From Pseudosulfitobacter pseudonitzschiae (GTDB taxonomy: Bacteria > Pseudomonadota > Alphaproteobacteria > Rhodobacterales > Rhodobacteraceae), in the NCBI RefSeq assembly GCF_900129395.1, contig NZ_FQVP01000002.1:248001-312000 (forward strand): 64,000 nucleotides of DNA, in the 5' to 3' direction. A program made the translations under genes and the position numbers. Shown in pieces: positions 36,976 through 46,759 of the stretch; position 1 is the first letter of the stretch, and every line of letters begins with the position of its first letter. Below the pieces are notes generated by a model that was not told where the DNA came from, did no database searches, and worked only from the letters and a program-made list of their open reading frames with translations.

Positions 36976-38036
36976 CGGGCGCAGTCCTGCAATGCCTGTG
37001 CCAAGGTGCGCGCGGCGGCGGGCAGCAGGTGCTGTGCGGCCACCTGCGTGCGCGCGGTGGCCCCGGCGGCGGCGCGGGCAGCGGGGTCGGCCAACAGGGC
37101 GTCGATGGCGTGGGCCAGTGCCGTGGGGCCATCCTCGGGCGTGGGATGCCGGCCCACCACCACGTCGCGCACGCCATCACGGTCCTGCGCAACGACAGGG
37201 ATGCCAGCGGCCTGCGCCTCCAGATAGGTCAGGCCAAAGGCCTCGTTCACGCCGGGCCACAGCAGCAGGGACGCGTGCGCGTAACAGGCGTCCAGCGCGG
37301 CGCCGGTCTGCATGCCGCGCAATTGCACACGGCTCCCAAAGGGGGCCATCAGCGCCGCCACATCGTCGCGCGCAGGGCCGTCGCCGACGATGTCAAGTTG
37401 CCAATCGGCCGTGACCTGTTGCAGCGTCTCGGCGATCAACCGGTAACTGGCCAGCTTGTCGCCGTGGCGCATCATGGCGACCGACAGCATCGGGCCGGTT
37501 TGGTCCGACGGCGCGGGCAGATCGGCGCGCGCCAGAAACGGGTGCAGGTGGATCAACCGCTGGCCTGCGGGGGCATCGCGGCGCAGGGCCTGACTGTCGC
37601 GTTCGGTCAGGTACAGCACCGCGTCGGCGGCATCTGCGGCGGCTTCGGCGGCGGCGGCAAAGCCGGCCCATGGCCCCTCCAGCCGCTTGCTGGCACGCGT
37701 CGATTCCACTTGCAGGTAAGGGATACCAAGCGCGCGGCAGACCGCAGGGCCGATCAGATCGGGGGCCTTGTAATAGTTGTGATAGGTCAGCCAGTGGGTC
37801 CAGCTTGCGGCGTCCTCCGAGGCCAGCAATCGGTCCACTTCCATCTGCGCCTTGGCCGCCAGGTCGGCCTGCAATCCGGCATTGCCGCGCCCGTCATAGA
37901 TGCGCAGGCCCGAGGTCACTTGCGTGTCATATCCGGCCAGTTGCAGCGCCGCGATCAGCGCACGTGCCATGGCGCGATCGCCCGAGGGCACCGGATGGTC
38001 GGGTGCCTTGAGCGGGGCATAGACGGCGACGGTCAC
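36972..38036 (-). CDS. GT4-like glycosyltransferase A
   Basis: A 354-residue GT-B fold protein. LSVAMMRHGDKLASY, WQLDIVGDGPARDDV and LLWPGVNEAFGLTYLEAQAAGIPVVAQDRDGV form the typical C-terminal domain with an E-x7-E-like motif (EAFGLTYLE). The N-terminal part has a Ser/Gly loop (PVPSGDRAMARALI). Substrates are not deducible. It overlaps both neighbours by 4 bp. Confidence 0.82.
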   Translation of the reverse strand: MTVAVYAPLKAPDHPVPSGDRAMARALIAALQLAGYDTQVTSGLRIYDGRGNAGLQADLAAKAQMEVDRLLASEDAASWTHWLTYHNYYKAPDLIGPAVCRALGIPYLQVESTRASKRLEGPWAGFAAAAEAAADAADAVLYLTERDSQALRRDAPAGQRLIHLHPFLARADLPAPSDQTGPMLSVAMMRHGDKLASYRLIAETLQQVTADWQLDIVGDGPARDDVAALMAPFGSRVQLRGMQTGAALDACYAHASLLLWPGVNEAFGLTYLEAQAAGIPVVAQDRDGVRDVVVGRHPTPEDGPTALAHAIDALLADPAARAAAGATARTQVAAQHLLPAAARTLAQALQDCAR

Positions 38037-39277
38037 GCGTCCCCCGACAACAGTGCGGTCAGGCGGCGGGCCAGGTGGTCGATGCCGGGTTGCATGGTGA
38101 ATTCGGCGTGCAGACGCGCGTGCGCTGCCTCGGCCATTTGCGGCCCCAGCGCGGGATCGTTTGCCACGCGTTGCATCGCATCGGTCAGCGCCTGCGGGGC
38201 GTCATCGCTCAGGATGCCGTGGGTGCCGTCGGTGATAAACTCGGGGATGGCCGACACCGGCGTGGACAGGATCGGCAGCTTTTGACTGGCGGCCTCCATC
38301 AGCACGTTGGGCAGCCCGTCGCGGTCGCCGTCTTCGGCCACCCGGCTGGGCAGCACGAACAGGTCGGCCTCGCGCATGGCGGCGATCACCTCGGGCTGGT
38401 CGCAGGCCCCGCGCCATGTGATCCGGTCGGCCACGCCTGCGGCCTCGGCCTGTGCGCGCATCACGTCCTTCAGGTCACCGCCGCCGATGTGCGTCCAGTG
38501 CCATTGCATCCCGTCCGGCAGCAGGGCCAGCGCCGCGATCAGCCGGTCAAAGCCCTTCTTTTCGACCAGCCGCCCGACGCTCATCATCCGCAGCGGCGCA
38601 TCCGGCGCGCGCGGGGGGCGGTCGGGGGCAGGGGGGAAGCGGTTCAGATCCAGCCCGTGATAGACCAGATCGACAGGCGTCCCCGCCGACAGGCTGTTCA
38701 GATGGTCCGCGCCAAAGGCGGTGCAGGTCGCACCGAAGGCCGCGCCATGGGTGGCGGGCGACAGCTTGTCCCGCAGGTCCCACTCGGGCGAGGTCCAGAT
38801 GTCCTTGGCATGGGCGGAAAAGCTCCACGGCAGGCCGCGCAGGATGGCGGCATAGCGCGTGACGGATGCAGGTGTGTGCAGGAAATGCGCATACAGCGCC
38901 CCGGTGTCGCGGGGCAGTTCGTGCGCCATGACACAGGCCTGACCAAAGCGGCGGATGCGGTTGCGCGTGCGGTCGCGTTTGTAATCGGCGCGGAAGGCAG
39001 CCCATGCGGCACCCCATCCCGGCAGGCGGCGGGCGTGCAGGACGGCGCGCGCCACGCGGGCGGGTTCATCGCGCAGGTATTCCGGCAGATAGCGCACCGG
39101 CCCGCTGAAACGGTCGTGCAGGGGGTGGGTCTTGGCATCGGTGGGATGGCGCAGCGACCAGATATCAAGGCGCAGGCCAGCGGCCTCAAGCGCCACCAGC
39201 TCCTGCGCGATGAACGTCTCGGACAGGCGCGGCCAGCCTTTGACCACCACCGCGAGGCGGGCAGGCGTCTGGGTCAT
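38033..39277 (-). CDS. GT4-like glycosyltransferase B (colanic-acid type)
   Basis: A 414-residue protein. VVVKGWPRLSETFIAQELVALEAAGL and LRMMSVGRLVEKKGFDRLIAALALL are signatures of the GT4 WcaL/exopolysaccharide class. VLPSRVAEDGDRDGLPNVLMEAASQKLPIL carries the EX7E-related donor site, and ALYAHFLHTPASVTRYA is the conserved N-domain helix. The start giving MTQTPARLAVVV makes an ATGA overlap with the upstream gene. It adds a sugar in the same pathway; the donor is unknown. Confidence 0.85.
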   Translation of the reverse strand: MTQTPARLAVVVKGWPRLSETFIAQELVALEAAGLRLDIWSLRHPTDAKTHPLHDRFSGPVRYLPEYLRDEPARVARAVLHARRLPGWGAAWAAFRADYKRDRTRNRIRRFGQACVMAHELPRDTGALYAHFLHTPASVTRYAAILRGLPWSFSAHAKDIWTSPEWDLRDKLSPATHGAAFGATCTAFGADHLNSLSAGTPVDLVYHGLDLNRFPPAPDRPPRAPDAPLRMMSVGRLVEKKGFDRLIAALALLPDGMQWHWTHIGGGDLKDVMRAQAEAAGVADRITWRGACDQPEVIAAMREADLFVLPSRVAEDGDRDGLPNVLMEAASQKLPILSTPVSAIPEFITDGTHGILSDDAPQALTDAMQRVANDPALGPQMAEAAHARLHAEFTMQPGIDHLARRLTALLSGDA

Positions 39278-40509
39278 TCGGCGGCGGTCCGGTTGTAGGC
39301 ACGCGACATCAGGATGTGGGCGCGTGCGTTGACACAGTCCAGCCCGTCCAGCAGCCCGTCGGCCCCCGCATCCGACGGTTTGCCTTGGGTCGGCAGCGCG
39401 CGGATGGCGTCGATCATCGCTTGCGTGGTCATGCCGTCGCGGTTCTCGTCCAGCATACGGACCAGGCCCAGCTCCTCGGCGCGGCTGGCGCGTATCCATT
39501 GTTCCAGTCGCGGCACCGTGCGCGGCACGATCACCGCGCGTTTGTCAAAGGACAGCACTTCGCAAAACGTGTTGTAGCCGCCCATGCAGACCACGCCCTC
39601 GGCCTTGGCAAACAGCGCCTCGATCCGGCTGTCAAAGCCAAGGGCGGTGACGCGCCCGTCCAGCTTGTCCACCCGCGCCTCGAAATCCTCGCGCACTTCG
39701 CCCGACAGGAACGGGCCATAAACCAGCATCGCGCGGGGTTCCAGCGTGGGGTCCTGCTCATAGGCGGCCAGCACAAGGTTGACCATCGCGGCCCCGTCGC
39801 CACCGCCGCCGGGGGTGATCAGCACATAAGGGTCTTCGGGCACCTCGTCCGACTCGACCCCTTCGCGGCGCAGATAGCCGGTCCAGTACATCCGTGACCG
39901 CAGGTCGTCGGAAAGGGCCAGCCCCTCGGTCGGGTCATAGACGGATTTGACGCCATAGACCCACACCTCGTCATAGAACCGCTCGGCCGCGTCCAGCGCG
40001 CCCTTGCGGTCCCATTCGGCGGCCAGAACCTCGGGTTCGTCCAGCACATCGCGCAGGCCCAGAACAGTGCGGGTGTGGCCGGTTTCACGGATCAGCTCCA
40101 GCGTCGGCAGCAGCTCGCCGCGAAAGCCGGTGGGTTCCTTGTCAACGATCAGCAGGTCGGGGTCATATTGTTCGATGGCCGACCGGATCAGCGCGGCGCG
40201 CAGGTTTGTCGTCTCGTCGATGTCCAGCCCCAGCGTCTGGCTGACATAGGAGCCATCGGCCAGCTTGGTCACACCGGGCAGGCGGATGTGGTCGACCCGT
40301 TCGGGAAAGGTGAACCGCCCTGCAACCGGCGACCCGGTCAGGATGATCGCAGAGGCATCGGGATTGGCCTGCGTCAGGGCCGCGGCCAGCGCGCGCGAGC
40401 GGCGCAGGTGCCCCAGCCCGAATGTGTCGTGGCTGTACAGAACGATACGCCGCGGGCGGTCGGGCGATCTGTTTCTTGCCGGAGCCAGTGTCGTGTCGTG
40501 CGCCATCAT
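39274..40509 (-). CDS. MurG/GT28-like glycosyltransferase B
   Basis: A 411-residue GT-B protein. YSHDTFGLGHLRRSRALAAAL forms the N-domain loop, LLIVDKEPTGFRGEL an internal feature and VVCMGGYNTFCEVLSFDKRAVIVPR the donor region, similar in order to glycosyltransferase A of this operon. Two near-adjacent starts exist (MM at the N-terminus). It follows the dehydrogenase gene by 23 bp, so it is the second gene of the operon. Confidence 0.82.
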   Translation of the reverse strand: MMAHDTTLAPARNRSPDRPRRIVLYSHDTFGLGHLRRSRALAAALTQANPDASAIILTGSPVAGRFTFPERVDHIRLPGVTKLADGSYVSQTLGLDIDETTNLRAALIRSAIEQYDPDLLIVDKEPTGFRGELLPTLELIRETGHTRTVLGLRDVLDEPEVLAAEWDRKGALDAAERFYDEVWVYGVKSVYDPTEGLALSDDLRSRMYWTGYLRREGVESDEVPEDPYVLITPGGGGDGAAMVNLVLAAYEQDPTLEPRAMLVYGPFLSGEVREDFEARVDKLDGRVTALGFDSRIEALFAKAEGVVCMGGYNTFCEVLSFDKRAVIVPRTVPRLEQWIRASRAEELGLVRMLDENRDGMTTQAMIDAIRALPTQGKPSDAGADGLLDGLDCVNARAHILMSRAYNRTAAE

Positions 40510-40532
40510 GAGACACCTTTGATCTTTTGTTG

Positions 40533-41828
40533 CTACAGGCGCAAGTCGCTTCCGGTCCGGCCAAACACCCCTTTTATGTCATAGACCAATGCGCCCGCTT
40601 TGCCAAAGGCGCGGATGCCATCTGCACCCAATTCGACAAACTCGCGGTGTCCGACGGCCACAATGACCGCATCATAGGCACCTTTTCCGGGGGAGGCGAC
40701 GGTTTCGATCCCGTGGCGGGCGCGCATCACCTCGGCCTCCACCCAGGGCTCGTGCACGTCCACTTGCACCGAGTAGTCCTGCAACTCGGCCACGATGTCG
40801 GCCACGCGGGTGTTGCGGGTGTCGGCGCAGTTTTCCTTGAACGTATAGCCCATGATCAGAACCCGCGCGCCCTGAACGCGGTGGCCACGGCCCAGCATCG
40901 TCTTGATCAGTGACTGGGCCACATGCGCGCCCATGTGGTCGTTGATACGCCGGCCGGCCAGGATCACCTCGGGGTGATAGCCGACCTGCTGCGCCTTGTA
41001 GGTCAGGTAATAGGGATCGACCCCGATACAGTGCCCGCCCACCAGTCCGGGGCGGAAGGGCAGGAAATTCCACTTGGTGCCGGCCGCTTCCAGCACTTCC
41101 AGCGTGTCCAGCCCCAGCCGGTTGAAGATCAGCGCGAATTCGTTGACCAGCGCGATGTTCAGGTCGCGCTGGGTGTTCTCGATCACCTTGGCGGCCTCGG
41201 CGGTGGCGATGGAGGACGCGCGGTGCAGCCCGGCCTTGACCACGGGGCCATAGATCGCGTCCAGGCGGTCCAGCGTTTCGGCGTCCTGGGCGGCGATGAT
41301 CTTGACCACGTTTTCCATGGAATGTTCCGCATCGCCGGGGTTCACCCGCTCGGGGGAATAACCCAGCTTGATCTGCGTGCCGACCTCCAGCCCACTGCCC
41401 GCCGCCAGTGCAGGGCCACAGACCTCTTCGGTGACGCCGGGGTAGACGGTGCTTTCCAGCACCACCAGCGCGCCATCGGTCAGGTGCGGCGCGATGGTGG
41501 CACACGCGCCCAGAACGGGGCCAAGGTCGGGGGTTTTCGCATCGGTGATCGGTGTCGGCACCGCGATGATGAAGTTGCGCGCGCCTTTCAGGTCGGCGGC
41601 GTCGGCGCTGAACCGTGCGGTGGTGTGCGCCAGCGACGCATCGGCGACCTCGCCGTTGGGATCGTGGCCCGCGCTGAGGGCGGCGACCATGTTGGGGTCG
41701 GTGTCCAGCCCCAGCACGTCAAACCCTGCGCGCGCCAGCGCCAGCGCCAGTGGCAGTCCGACATAGCCAAGCCCGAGAATGGCGATAGGCCCCGTCTGTG
41801 CGGGGCCGGATTGGGGGGCGTCTGTCAT
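40533..41828 (-). CDS. nucleotide-sugar dehydrogenase (UDP-GlcNAc/GalNAc-type, TviB/WbpO-like)
   Basis: A 431-residue enzyme oxidising a UDP-sugar to the uronic acid. The NAD site is IAILGLGYVGLPLALALARAGF, the catalytic Cys lies in GGHCIGVDPYYLTYKAQ, and there is a LKLGYSPERVNPGD-type loop (here IKLGYSPERVNPGDAEH). The stretch VIENTQRDLNIALVNEFALIFNRLG followed by GTKWNFLPFRPGLVGG is characteristic of the TviB/VipA branch that makes UDP-N-acetylgalactosaminuronate. It heads the operon and supplies the acidic precursor. The chosen ATG gives MTDAPQSG; an earlier frame of 29 codons is likely leader. Confidence 0.9.
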   Translation of the reverse strand: MTDAPQSGPAQTGPIAILGLGYVGLPLALALARAGFDVLGLDTDPNMVAALSAGHDPNGEVADASLAHTTARFSADAADLKGARNFIIAVPTPITDAKTPDLGPVLGACATIAPHLTDGALVVLESTVYPGVTEEVCGPALAAGSGLEVGTQIKLGYSPERVNPGDAEHSMENVVKIIAAQDAETLDRLDAIYGPVVKAGLHRASSIATAEAAKVIENTQRDLNIALVNEFALIFNRLGLDTLEVLEAAGTKWNFLPFRPGLVGGHCIGVDPYYLTYKAQQVGYHPEVILAGRRINDHMGAHVAQSLIKTMLGRGHRVQGARVLIMGYTFKENCADTRNTRVADIVAELQDYSVQVDVHEPWVEAEVMRARHGIETVASPGKGAYDAVIVAVGHREFVELGADGIRAFGKAGALVYDIKGVFGRTGSDLRL

Positions 41829-41996
41829 GGCGGGTCCTTCGGTCTTGGATGCGGTCTGTCCCTGAGGTTCGGCCGCCTTGAATGTTTGTGGCGTAAATAT
41901 CGCCAAGGACCACAATTGGGGCCTGTCCGCGCGAATTGCAATAAAATGCCGTCTCGGCTAGCGTGATCGTTAACATAATGAAGAAAAGGCGACGTG

Positions 41997-44387
41997 ATGC
42001 GGTTTGTTTTCTGCGTTTGGCTGTGCGTTCTGATGATCGTCGGAGCCGCGCCAGCGCCTGCCGTTGCCCAAAGCCTGTTTTCCCCGGCCCCCTCCGAGGC
42101 CGAACCGCAGGAACAGGAAGATGCGCTGGCCGAAACCCTGCGCAAGGCCCGCGAAGCCGGACTGAGCGTGATCGTCGTCGACGCCCAGGGCAACCTGATC
42201 ACCCAGCCCCAGAGCCAGACGGATGCGTCGTCGGCTGAAACGCCGCCGCTCAGCCCCGAAGGGTCGGCGCTGATGCAGGCGCAAAAGCGGGGCGCCAAGT
42301 TTCGCGAAACCCTTGGCGAGCGGCTGGACGCGTTGCCGGATTCGCTGAACGAAGTCCGCTTTATCCTGCGCGCCACCAGCCCCGACGGGCGCATCATGAC
42401 CTATGTCGAGACCCTGTTGATCAGCGCGCTGTTGCTGTTCATCGGCAGCCAGACCATGCGGCGTTTGATTGGGCCTTATGTTTTCAAGGGCTACGTCACC
42501 GGACGGATCAAGGAGAACCCGCAGGGCTACCGCGAAAAGATGCCCTTTCTGGTCTTCCGGTTTTTCGTTGGTGTTGGCAGTTCGTTGATTGCGATGTCCA
42601 TTGCCTACCTTCTGGGCATTTTGTTCTTTGAGCCTGTGACGGATACATCGCTGCAAGTCACAATTCTGGCGATCAACGCCGCCTTTCTGGCGTGCCGGAC
42701 GGTGGGCGATGTGTGGCGCATGGTGCTGTCACCGTTCCTGACGCAATACCGCATCCCGCGTTTTTCCGACCGTGACGCCAAACGGCTGTACCGCTGGGCG
42801 TTCTACGTGGGGTCGCTGGACATCTGCGTGGTGACCTTTGCCACATGGCTGGAAGATTTCGGACTGAACTACAACGTCTATGCCATCGTCTTTGGCCTGC
42901 TCAGCCTGACGATGGCGCTGATCAACATCCTGGTGCTGGTGGTGAACCGCCACGCCATCTCGAACGCCATCCGCAACGGGCGCAGCAAGCTGGACGTCGC
43001 ATGGATCTTGCGCGCGGTGTCGGTGTGGTGGCTGCCGGTGGCGGTCGTCTATGTCATCTTTGGCTGGTTCGAACTGGCCTTTGACCTGGTGCTGGAGATG
43101 CCCACCTCGATCCCGCTGATCGCGGGGGCGTATGGCGTGCTGCTGACCATCCTGGTGGTTTACGGTGTCATCAATTACCTGATCGAAAGCTATTTCGAAC
43201 GGGCCCGCCAGATCGAGCTGATGAACGCCCAGGCCGAAGCCGCCCCCGAAGCGGGCGTGGCAGTGTCCGAACCGGACGGCACCCCCGAGGCAGACGAACC
43301 CGCCCCGGCCTTTGCGCCGCGCCACATCATGTACACCTATGAGCAGCTTGCCCGGCGGGTGGCGGGTATTCTGGCCTTTGTCGCGGGCAGCTATGCGCTG
43401 TTGCTGATCTGGGGCAGTGCCACGGACATGGTCGAGGGCAACATCTTTGGCCAGTCGCTGCTGGACATCATGGTGATCATCTTTATCGGCTATATCGTCT
43501 ACCACGCCTTTCGCATCTGGATCGACCGCAAGATCGCCGATGAACAGGGGGACATGGTCGAGGCCGAACTGGGCGACGAGGGCGGCGGCGCCAGCAGTGC
43601 CAGCCGTCTGGCCACCTTGTTGCCGCTGTTTCGCAACGTGATGCTGATCGTGGTGGTGGTCACGATCATCCTGATCGTGCTGCTTGAGGTCGGCGTGAAT
43701 GTCGGGCCGCTGTTTGCCGGTGCGGGTTTCGTCGGCGTCGCCATCGGCTTTGGCAGCCAATCGCTGGTGCGCGACGTGTTTTCGGGCGCGTTCTTTCTGT
43801 TCGACGATGCCTTTCGCAAGGGCGAATATATCGACGTGGGCGGCGTCAAGGGCACGGTCGAGAAGATCAGCGTGCGGTCGTTCCAGCTGCGCCATCACCT
43901 GGGTGCGCTGCACACCATGCCCTTTGGCGAGATACAGGTGATGACCAACTATTCGCGCGACTGGGTGATCATGAAGCTGCCCCTGCGCGTGACCTATGAC
44001 ACCGACGTGGAAAAGGTGCGCAAGCTGATCAAGAAGCTGGGCGTCGAGCTGTTGGACGATCCGGTCATCGGCGAAAACTTTATCCAGCCGCTGAAGTCAC
44101 AGGGCGTGATCCAGATGGAAGACAGCGCCATGATCATCCGGGTCAAGTTCATGACCAAACCCGGCGACCAATGGCTGGTGCGCAAGAAGGTTTACGAGGA
44201 AATCCGCGCGCTGTTCGAACGCGAGGGCATCCGCTTTGCCCACCGCGAGGTGACCGTGCGGCTGGCCGATGGCAAGGTGTCGGACCTGAACGAGGAACAG
44301 CGCGAGGCGGTCACCGCCGCCGCACAGGCCGCGATCGACGAGGACATGCACGACGCGGCGCAGCAGGAGACGGGGGATGACCGCTAG
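41997..44387 (+). CDS. large MscS-family mechanosensitive channel
   Basis: A 796-residue membrane protein. It has a signal peptide (about residues 1-24, ending PAPAVAQ), a charged periplasmic linker and several hydrophobic segments starting about residue 138. The conserved MscS pore and beta domain lie at about 540-790: the hydrophobic VMLIVVVVTIILIVLLEVG helix, GVAIGFGSQSLVRDVFSGAFFLF, then GGVKGTVEKISVRSFQLR. Such channels open on hypo-osmotic shock to release solutes. An acidic Asp/Glu-rich loop (EAGVAVSEPDGTPEADEP) separates the two membrane halves. Its last 11 bp overlap the next gene. Confidence 0.88.
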   Translation: MRFVFCVWLCVLMIVGAAPAPAVAQSLFSPAPSEAEPQEQEDALAETLRKAREAGLSVIVVDAQGNLITQPQSQTDASSAETPPLSPEGSALMQAQKRGAKFRETLGERLDALPDSLNEVRFILRATSPDGRIMTYVETLLISALLLFIGSQTMRRLIGPYVFKGYVTGRIKENPQGYREKMPFLVFRFFVGVGSSLIAMSIAYLLGILFFEPVTDTSLQVTILAINAAFLACRTVGDVWRMVLSPFLTQYRIPRFSDRDAKRLYRWAFYVGSLDICVVTFATWLEDFGLNYNVYAIVFGLLSLTMALINILVLVVNRHAISNAIRNGRSKLDVAWILRAVSVWWLPVAVVYVIFGWFELAFDLVLEMPTSIPLIAGAYGVLLTILVVYGVINYLIESYFERARQIELMNAQAEAAPEAGVAVSEPDGTPEADEPAPAFAPRHIMYTYEQLARRVAGILAFVAGSYALLLIWGSATDMVEGNIFGQSLLDIMVIIFIGYIVYHAFRIWIDRKIADEQGDMVEAELGDEGGGASSASRLATLLPLFRNVMLIVVVVTIILIVLLEVGVNVGPLFAGAGFVGVAIGFGSQSLVRDVFSGAFFLFDDAFRKGEYIDVGGVKGTVEKISVRSFQLRHHLGALHTMPFGEIQVMTNYSRDWVIMKLPLRVTYDTDVEKVRKLIKKLGVELLDDPVIGENFIQPLKSQGVIQMEDSAMIIRVKFMTKPGDQWLVRKKVYEEIRALFEREGIRFAHREVTVRLADGKVSDLNEEQREAVTAAAQAAIDEDMHDAAQQETGDDR

Positions 44388-46692
44388 GCCGACATCACCA
44401 CGGGGTGCAAGGCATCGTCTGGGGCAGGTGCTGGATTACCTGCCCAACCGGGTGATTCCGGTTCTGATGGCGCTGATTGTCTGGCTGGTTGCGGGCAGTG
44501 CCAATTTGCAGGTGGTGGCCCTGTTCACCGACGCAACCGGCCCGCTTGCGCTCTATGGGCCGACGGTGCTGTTGGCGGTGGCGGCGGTTTGCCTGTTTGC
44601 CATCCGCTCGGGTACGGACAATCGCGCCAGCCTGGCCGCAGACGTGGTGCTGTTCGCGCTGCCCGTGGCCATCATGGCCCTGCGCCCGCCATGGTCCGAC
44701 GCGGTGGGGCCGGTCTGGGGCGTCGCGTTGATCTGGGCGGTGCAGCTGTTCGCGATGTTCCTGCTGCTGCCGCGCCGGGATTGGGACAACGAATACGCCA
44801 TGCAGCGGCTGTTTGGCATGACCATCGGCGTGTTCATCGTGCTCTATGTCCTGCTGTCCTGGGACGGCGTCGGCTTTGCCCGTTTCATGGGGTCGCTGTC
44901 GCTGTTCGCTGTCTTCCTCGGTCTGCTCATGGTGGCCCTGTCGATCCTGCGGCGCTGGCGGCGGACGGCCTGGGTTGTGGCTGCGGCGGTGGTTGTCAGC
45001 ATGGTGTTTTTTGAATTCCAGCACGAGGCGGTTTACCGCAACCGCGTGCCGGTCAACGCGGACAACTATGCATCGGCTGATCCCTTTGCGCTGTGGCTGT
45101 TTGATCGTGCCGATGCGGACTACTATCGGCGCAACAGAATGCCCTATCCTGTGATCCTGGCCGCGTCCGAAGGCGGCGGCGGCTATGCGATGGCGCATTC
45201 CTATGCCTTTCTGTCCAAGATGACGGAGCGCTGCCCGAACTTTGCGCAACACCTGTTCGCGCTGGTGGGGGTGTCGGGGGGACAGGTCGGCAACACGCTG
45301 TATCAGGCCAACCTTGCACCCACCAACCCTGCGCAGGTGTCGCAATGCGGGGACGATGCGGTGTCGGATCATGCCGAATATCTGGCAACCGACCACCTGT
45401 CACCGCTGCTGGGGCATCTGATGTTCGTGGAAATCCCGCGCAAGCTGCTGTTCCTGGGGGCCGCCGCCAAGGGGCGGACGCGTGCCCTGTTGGAGAGCCT
45501 GAACAGGACCACGGCCGACTATGCGGGGGTGCCGGATGTGGCCTATTCCGACCATTTCTGGGAACGCAGCCCCGAAGGCGGGGCCTTTGCCTATCAGTTG
45601 AACGGCAAGCCCGCGCTGGTCTCGGTCACGGCGAATGTGCAGACGGGCAATCGCTTTGTCTTTTCGCCCTTCGCGTTCGAGACCCTTGCCGAGACCAGCT
45701 GGGAGTTCTTTCAGGGTTCGGGGGACATGCAGACCGGCACGCACACGCTGGTCGAGCCGGACCTTGGCAGTGTCACGCTGGCCTCGGCCAGTTTTCCCTG
45801 GGTGACGCCGTCGCTGCGGTTCACCATGCGGCGGGGGTTCAACCAGTTTTTCGACGCGGACCCCGATGATCTGCCCGTGGACGGGACCGACCTGACGGGG
45901 GCGGCGGTGGAACATGCCGTCAACCTGGTCGATGGCGGATATTTCGAGAATTCGGGCGCTGAAACCCTCTCTGAGATCATGGCGTCGATCAGCCACGAGA
46001 CGGGCACCTATCTTCAGCGCGACCGCATCAATCAGGGCGTGGGCCTGCATTGGTACGGGGCCAATGACGATTACGCCCACCGCGCCTTTGCCTCGGTGGA
46101 CGGCTGCGACAGCCTGGAGGCGCGGGCGGTGCCCTTTATGCAGGACGGTGTCGAATGGGGGCCATGCGAGATGCCGTTTTTCGTGGTCACGGTCCTGATC
46201 CGCAACACCCCGCAACGCCCGCAAAGCGGTGCACCGCAGTCGTTCCTGCGCGATCCGGTGACAACGCTGTTGCAGGCACGCAGCGCACGCGGCGAACTGG
46301 CCATTGCCACGCTTGAGGAACGCCGCTGTGGTTTCGGGGAAAGCTGTGCGCTGACGCTGGACACCGTCGGCAGCGGCGATCCGAACCCGCAGATCTACGC
46401 GGGCATGTTCCAGTCGCTGGTGGACAGCGCCGCGCAAGAGCTGCCATTGGGGTGGAACATGCCACACCCCAAGGTCGCCGCCATCGGCGATTGGGTGGTG
46501 CCGCGTGCCGAAGTTTGCGCGCAATTCGAGGGGTTCGAAGGGGCGACAGATTTCGAAACCCCGTATAGCGAAAACGCGCTGCATCCCAAGGCTTTGGATT
46601 TGCTGGTGAAACGCAACTGCAGTCATCTGCGCCAGATGGCCAAGTTCTTTGACGCAACGCAGATGGCCAAGGCACTGGAATGGCGGCCCTGA
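44377..46692 (+). CDS. membrane-anchored patatin-like phospholipase family protein
   Basis: A 771-residue protein. The N-terminal ~210 residues hold five or six membrane helices (for example VIPVLMALIVWLVAGSAN and LAADVVLFALPVAIMAL). The soluble part has an oxyanion-type ASEGGGGYAMAHS, a GxSxG-like GVSGGQVG (candidate nucleophile Ser) and VDGGYFENSGAETLSEIM with the Asp of the DG[A/G] motif. That is the layout of patatin lipases. It starts inside the channel gene (11-bp overlap), suggesting coupled expression and perhaps membrane-lipid remodelling; that link is inference. Confidence 0.75.
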   Translation: MTARPTSPRGARHRLGQVLDYLPNRVIPVLMALIVWLVAGSANLQVVALFTDATGPLALYGPTVLLAVAAVCLFAIRSGTDNRASLAADVVLFALPVAIMALRPPWSDAVGPVWGVALIWAVQLFAMFLLLPRRDWDNEYAMQRLFGMTIGVFIVLYVLLSWDGVGFARFMGSLSLFAVFLGLLMVALSILRRWRRTAWVVAAAVVVSMVFFEFQHEAVYRNRVPVNADNYASADPFALWLFDRADADYYRRNRMPYPVILAASEGGGGYAMAHSYAFLSKMTERCPNFAQHLFALVGVSGGQVGNTLYQANLAPTNPAQVSQCGDDAVSDHAEYLATDHLSPLLGHLMFVEIPRKLLFLGAAAKGRTRALLESLNRTTADYAGVPDVAYSDHFWERSPEGGAFAYQLNGKPALVSVTANVQTGNRFVFSPFAFETLAETSWEFFQGSGDMQTGTHTLVEPDLGSVTLASASFPWVTPSLRFTMRRGFNQFFDADPDDLPVDGTDLTGAAVEHAVNLVDGGYFENSGAETLSEIMASISHETGTYLQRDRINQGVGLHWYGANDDYAHRAFASVDGCDSLEARAVPFMQDGVEWGPCEMPFFVVTVLIRNTPQRPQSGAPQSFLRDPVTTLLQARSARGELAIATLEERRCGFGESCALTLDTVGSGDPNPQIYAGMFQSLVDSAAQELPLGWNMPHPKVAAIGDWVVPRAEVCAQFEGFEGATDFETPYSENALHPKALDLLVKRNCSHLRQMAKFFDATQMAKALEWRP

Positions 46693-46759
46693 AAGGGGCT
46701 ATACAAGAGCTGTCAAAAGGCATAGGTCGCGTGCCTTACGCAAACGAAAGCCAAAACCT

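Noticed and set aside
46649-46759. ATG-started basic N-terminal extension of the helicase
   Set aside because: It would overlap the preceding gene by 44 bp and add an Arg-rich stretch unlike the family. I prefer TTG at 46760 but cannot exclude it.
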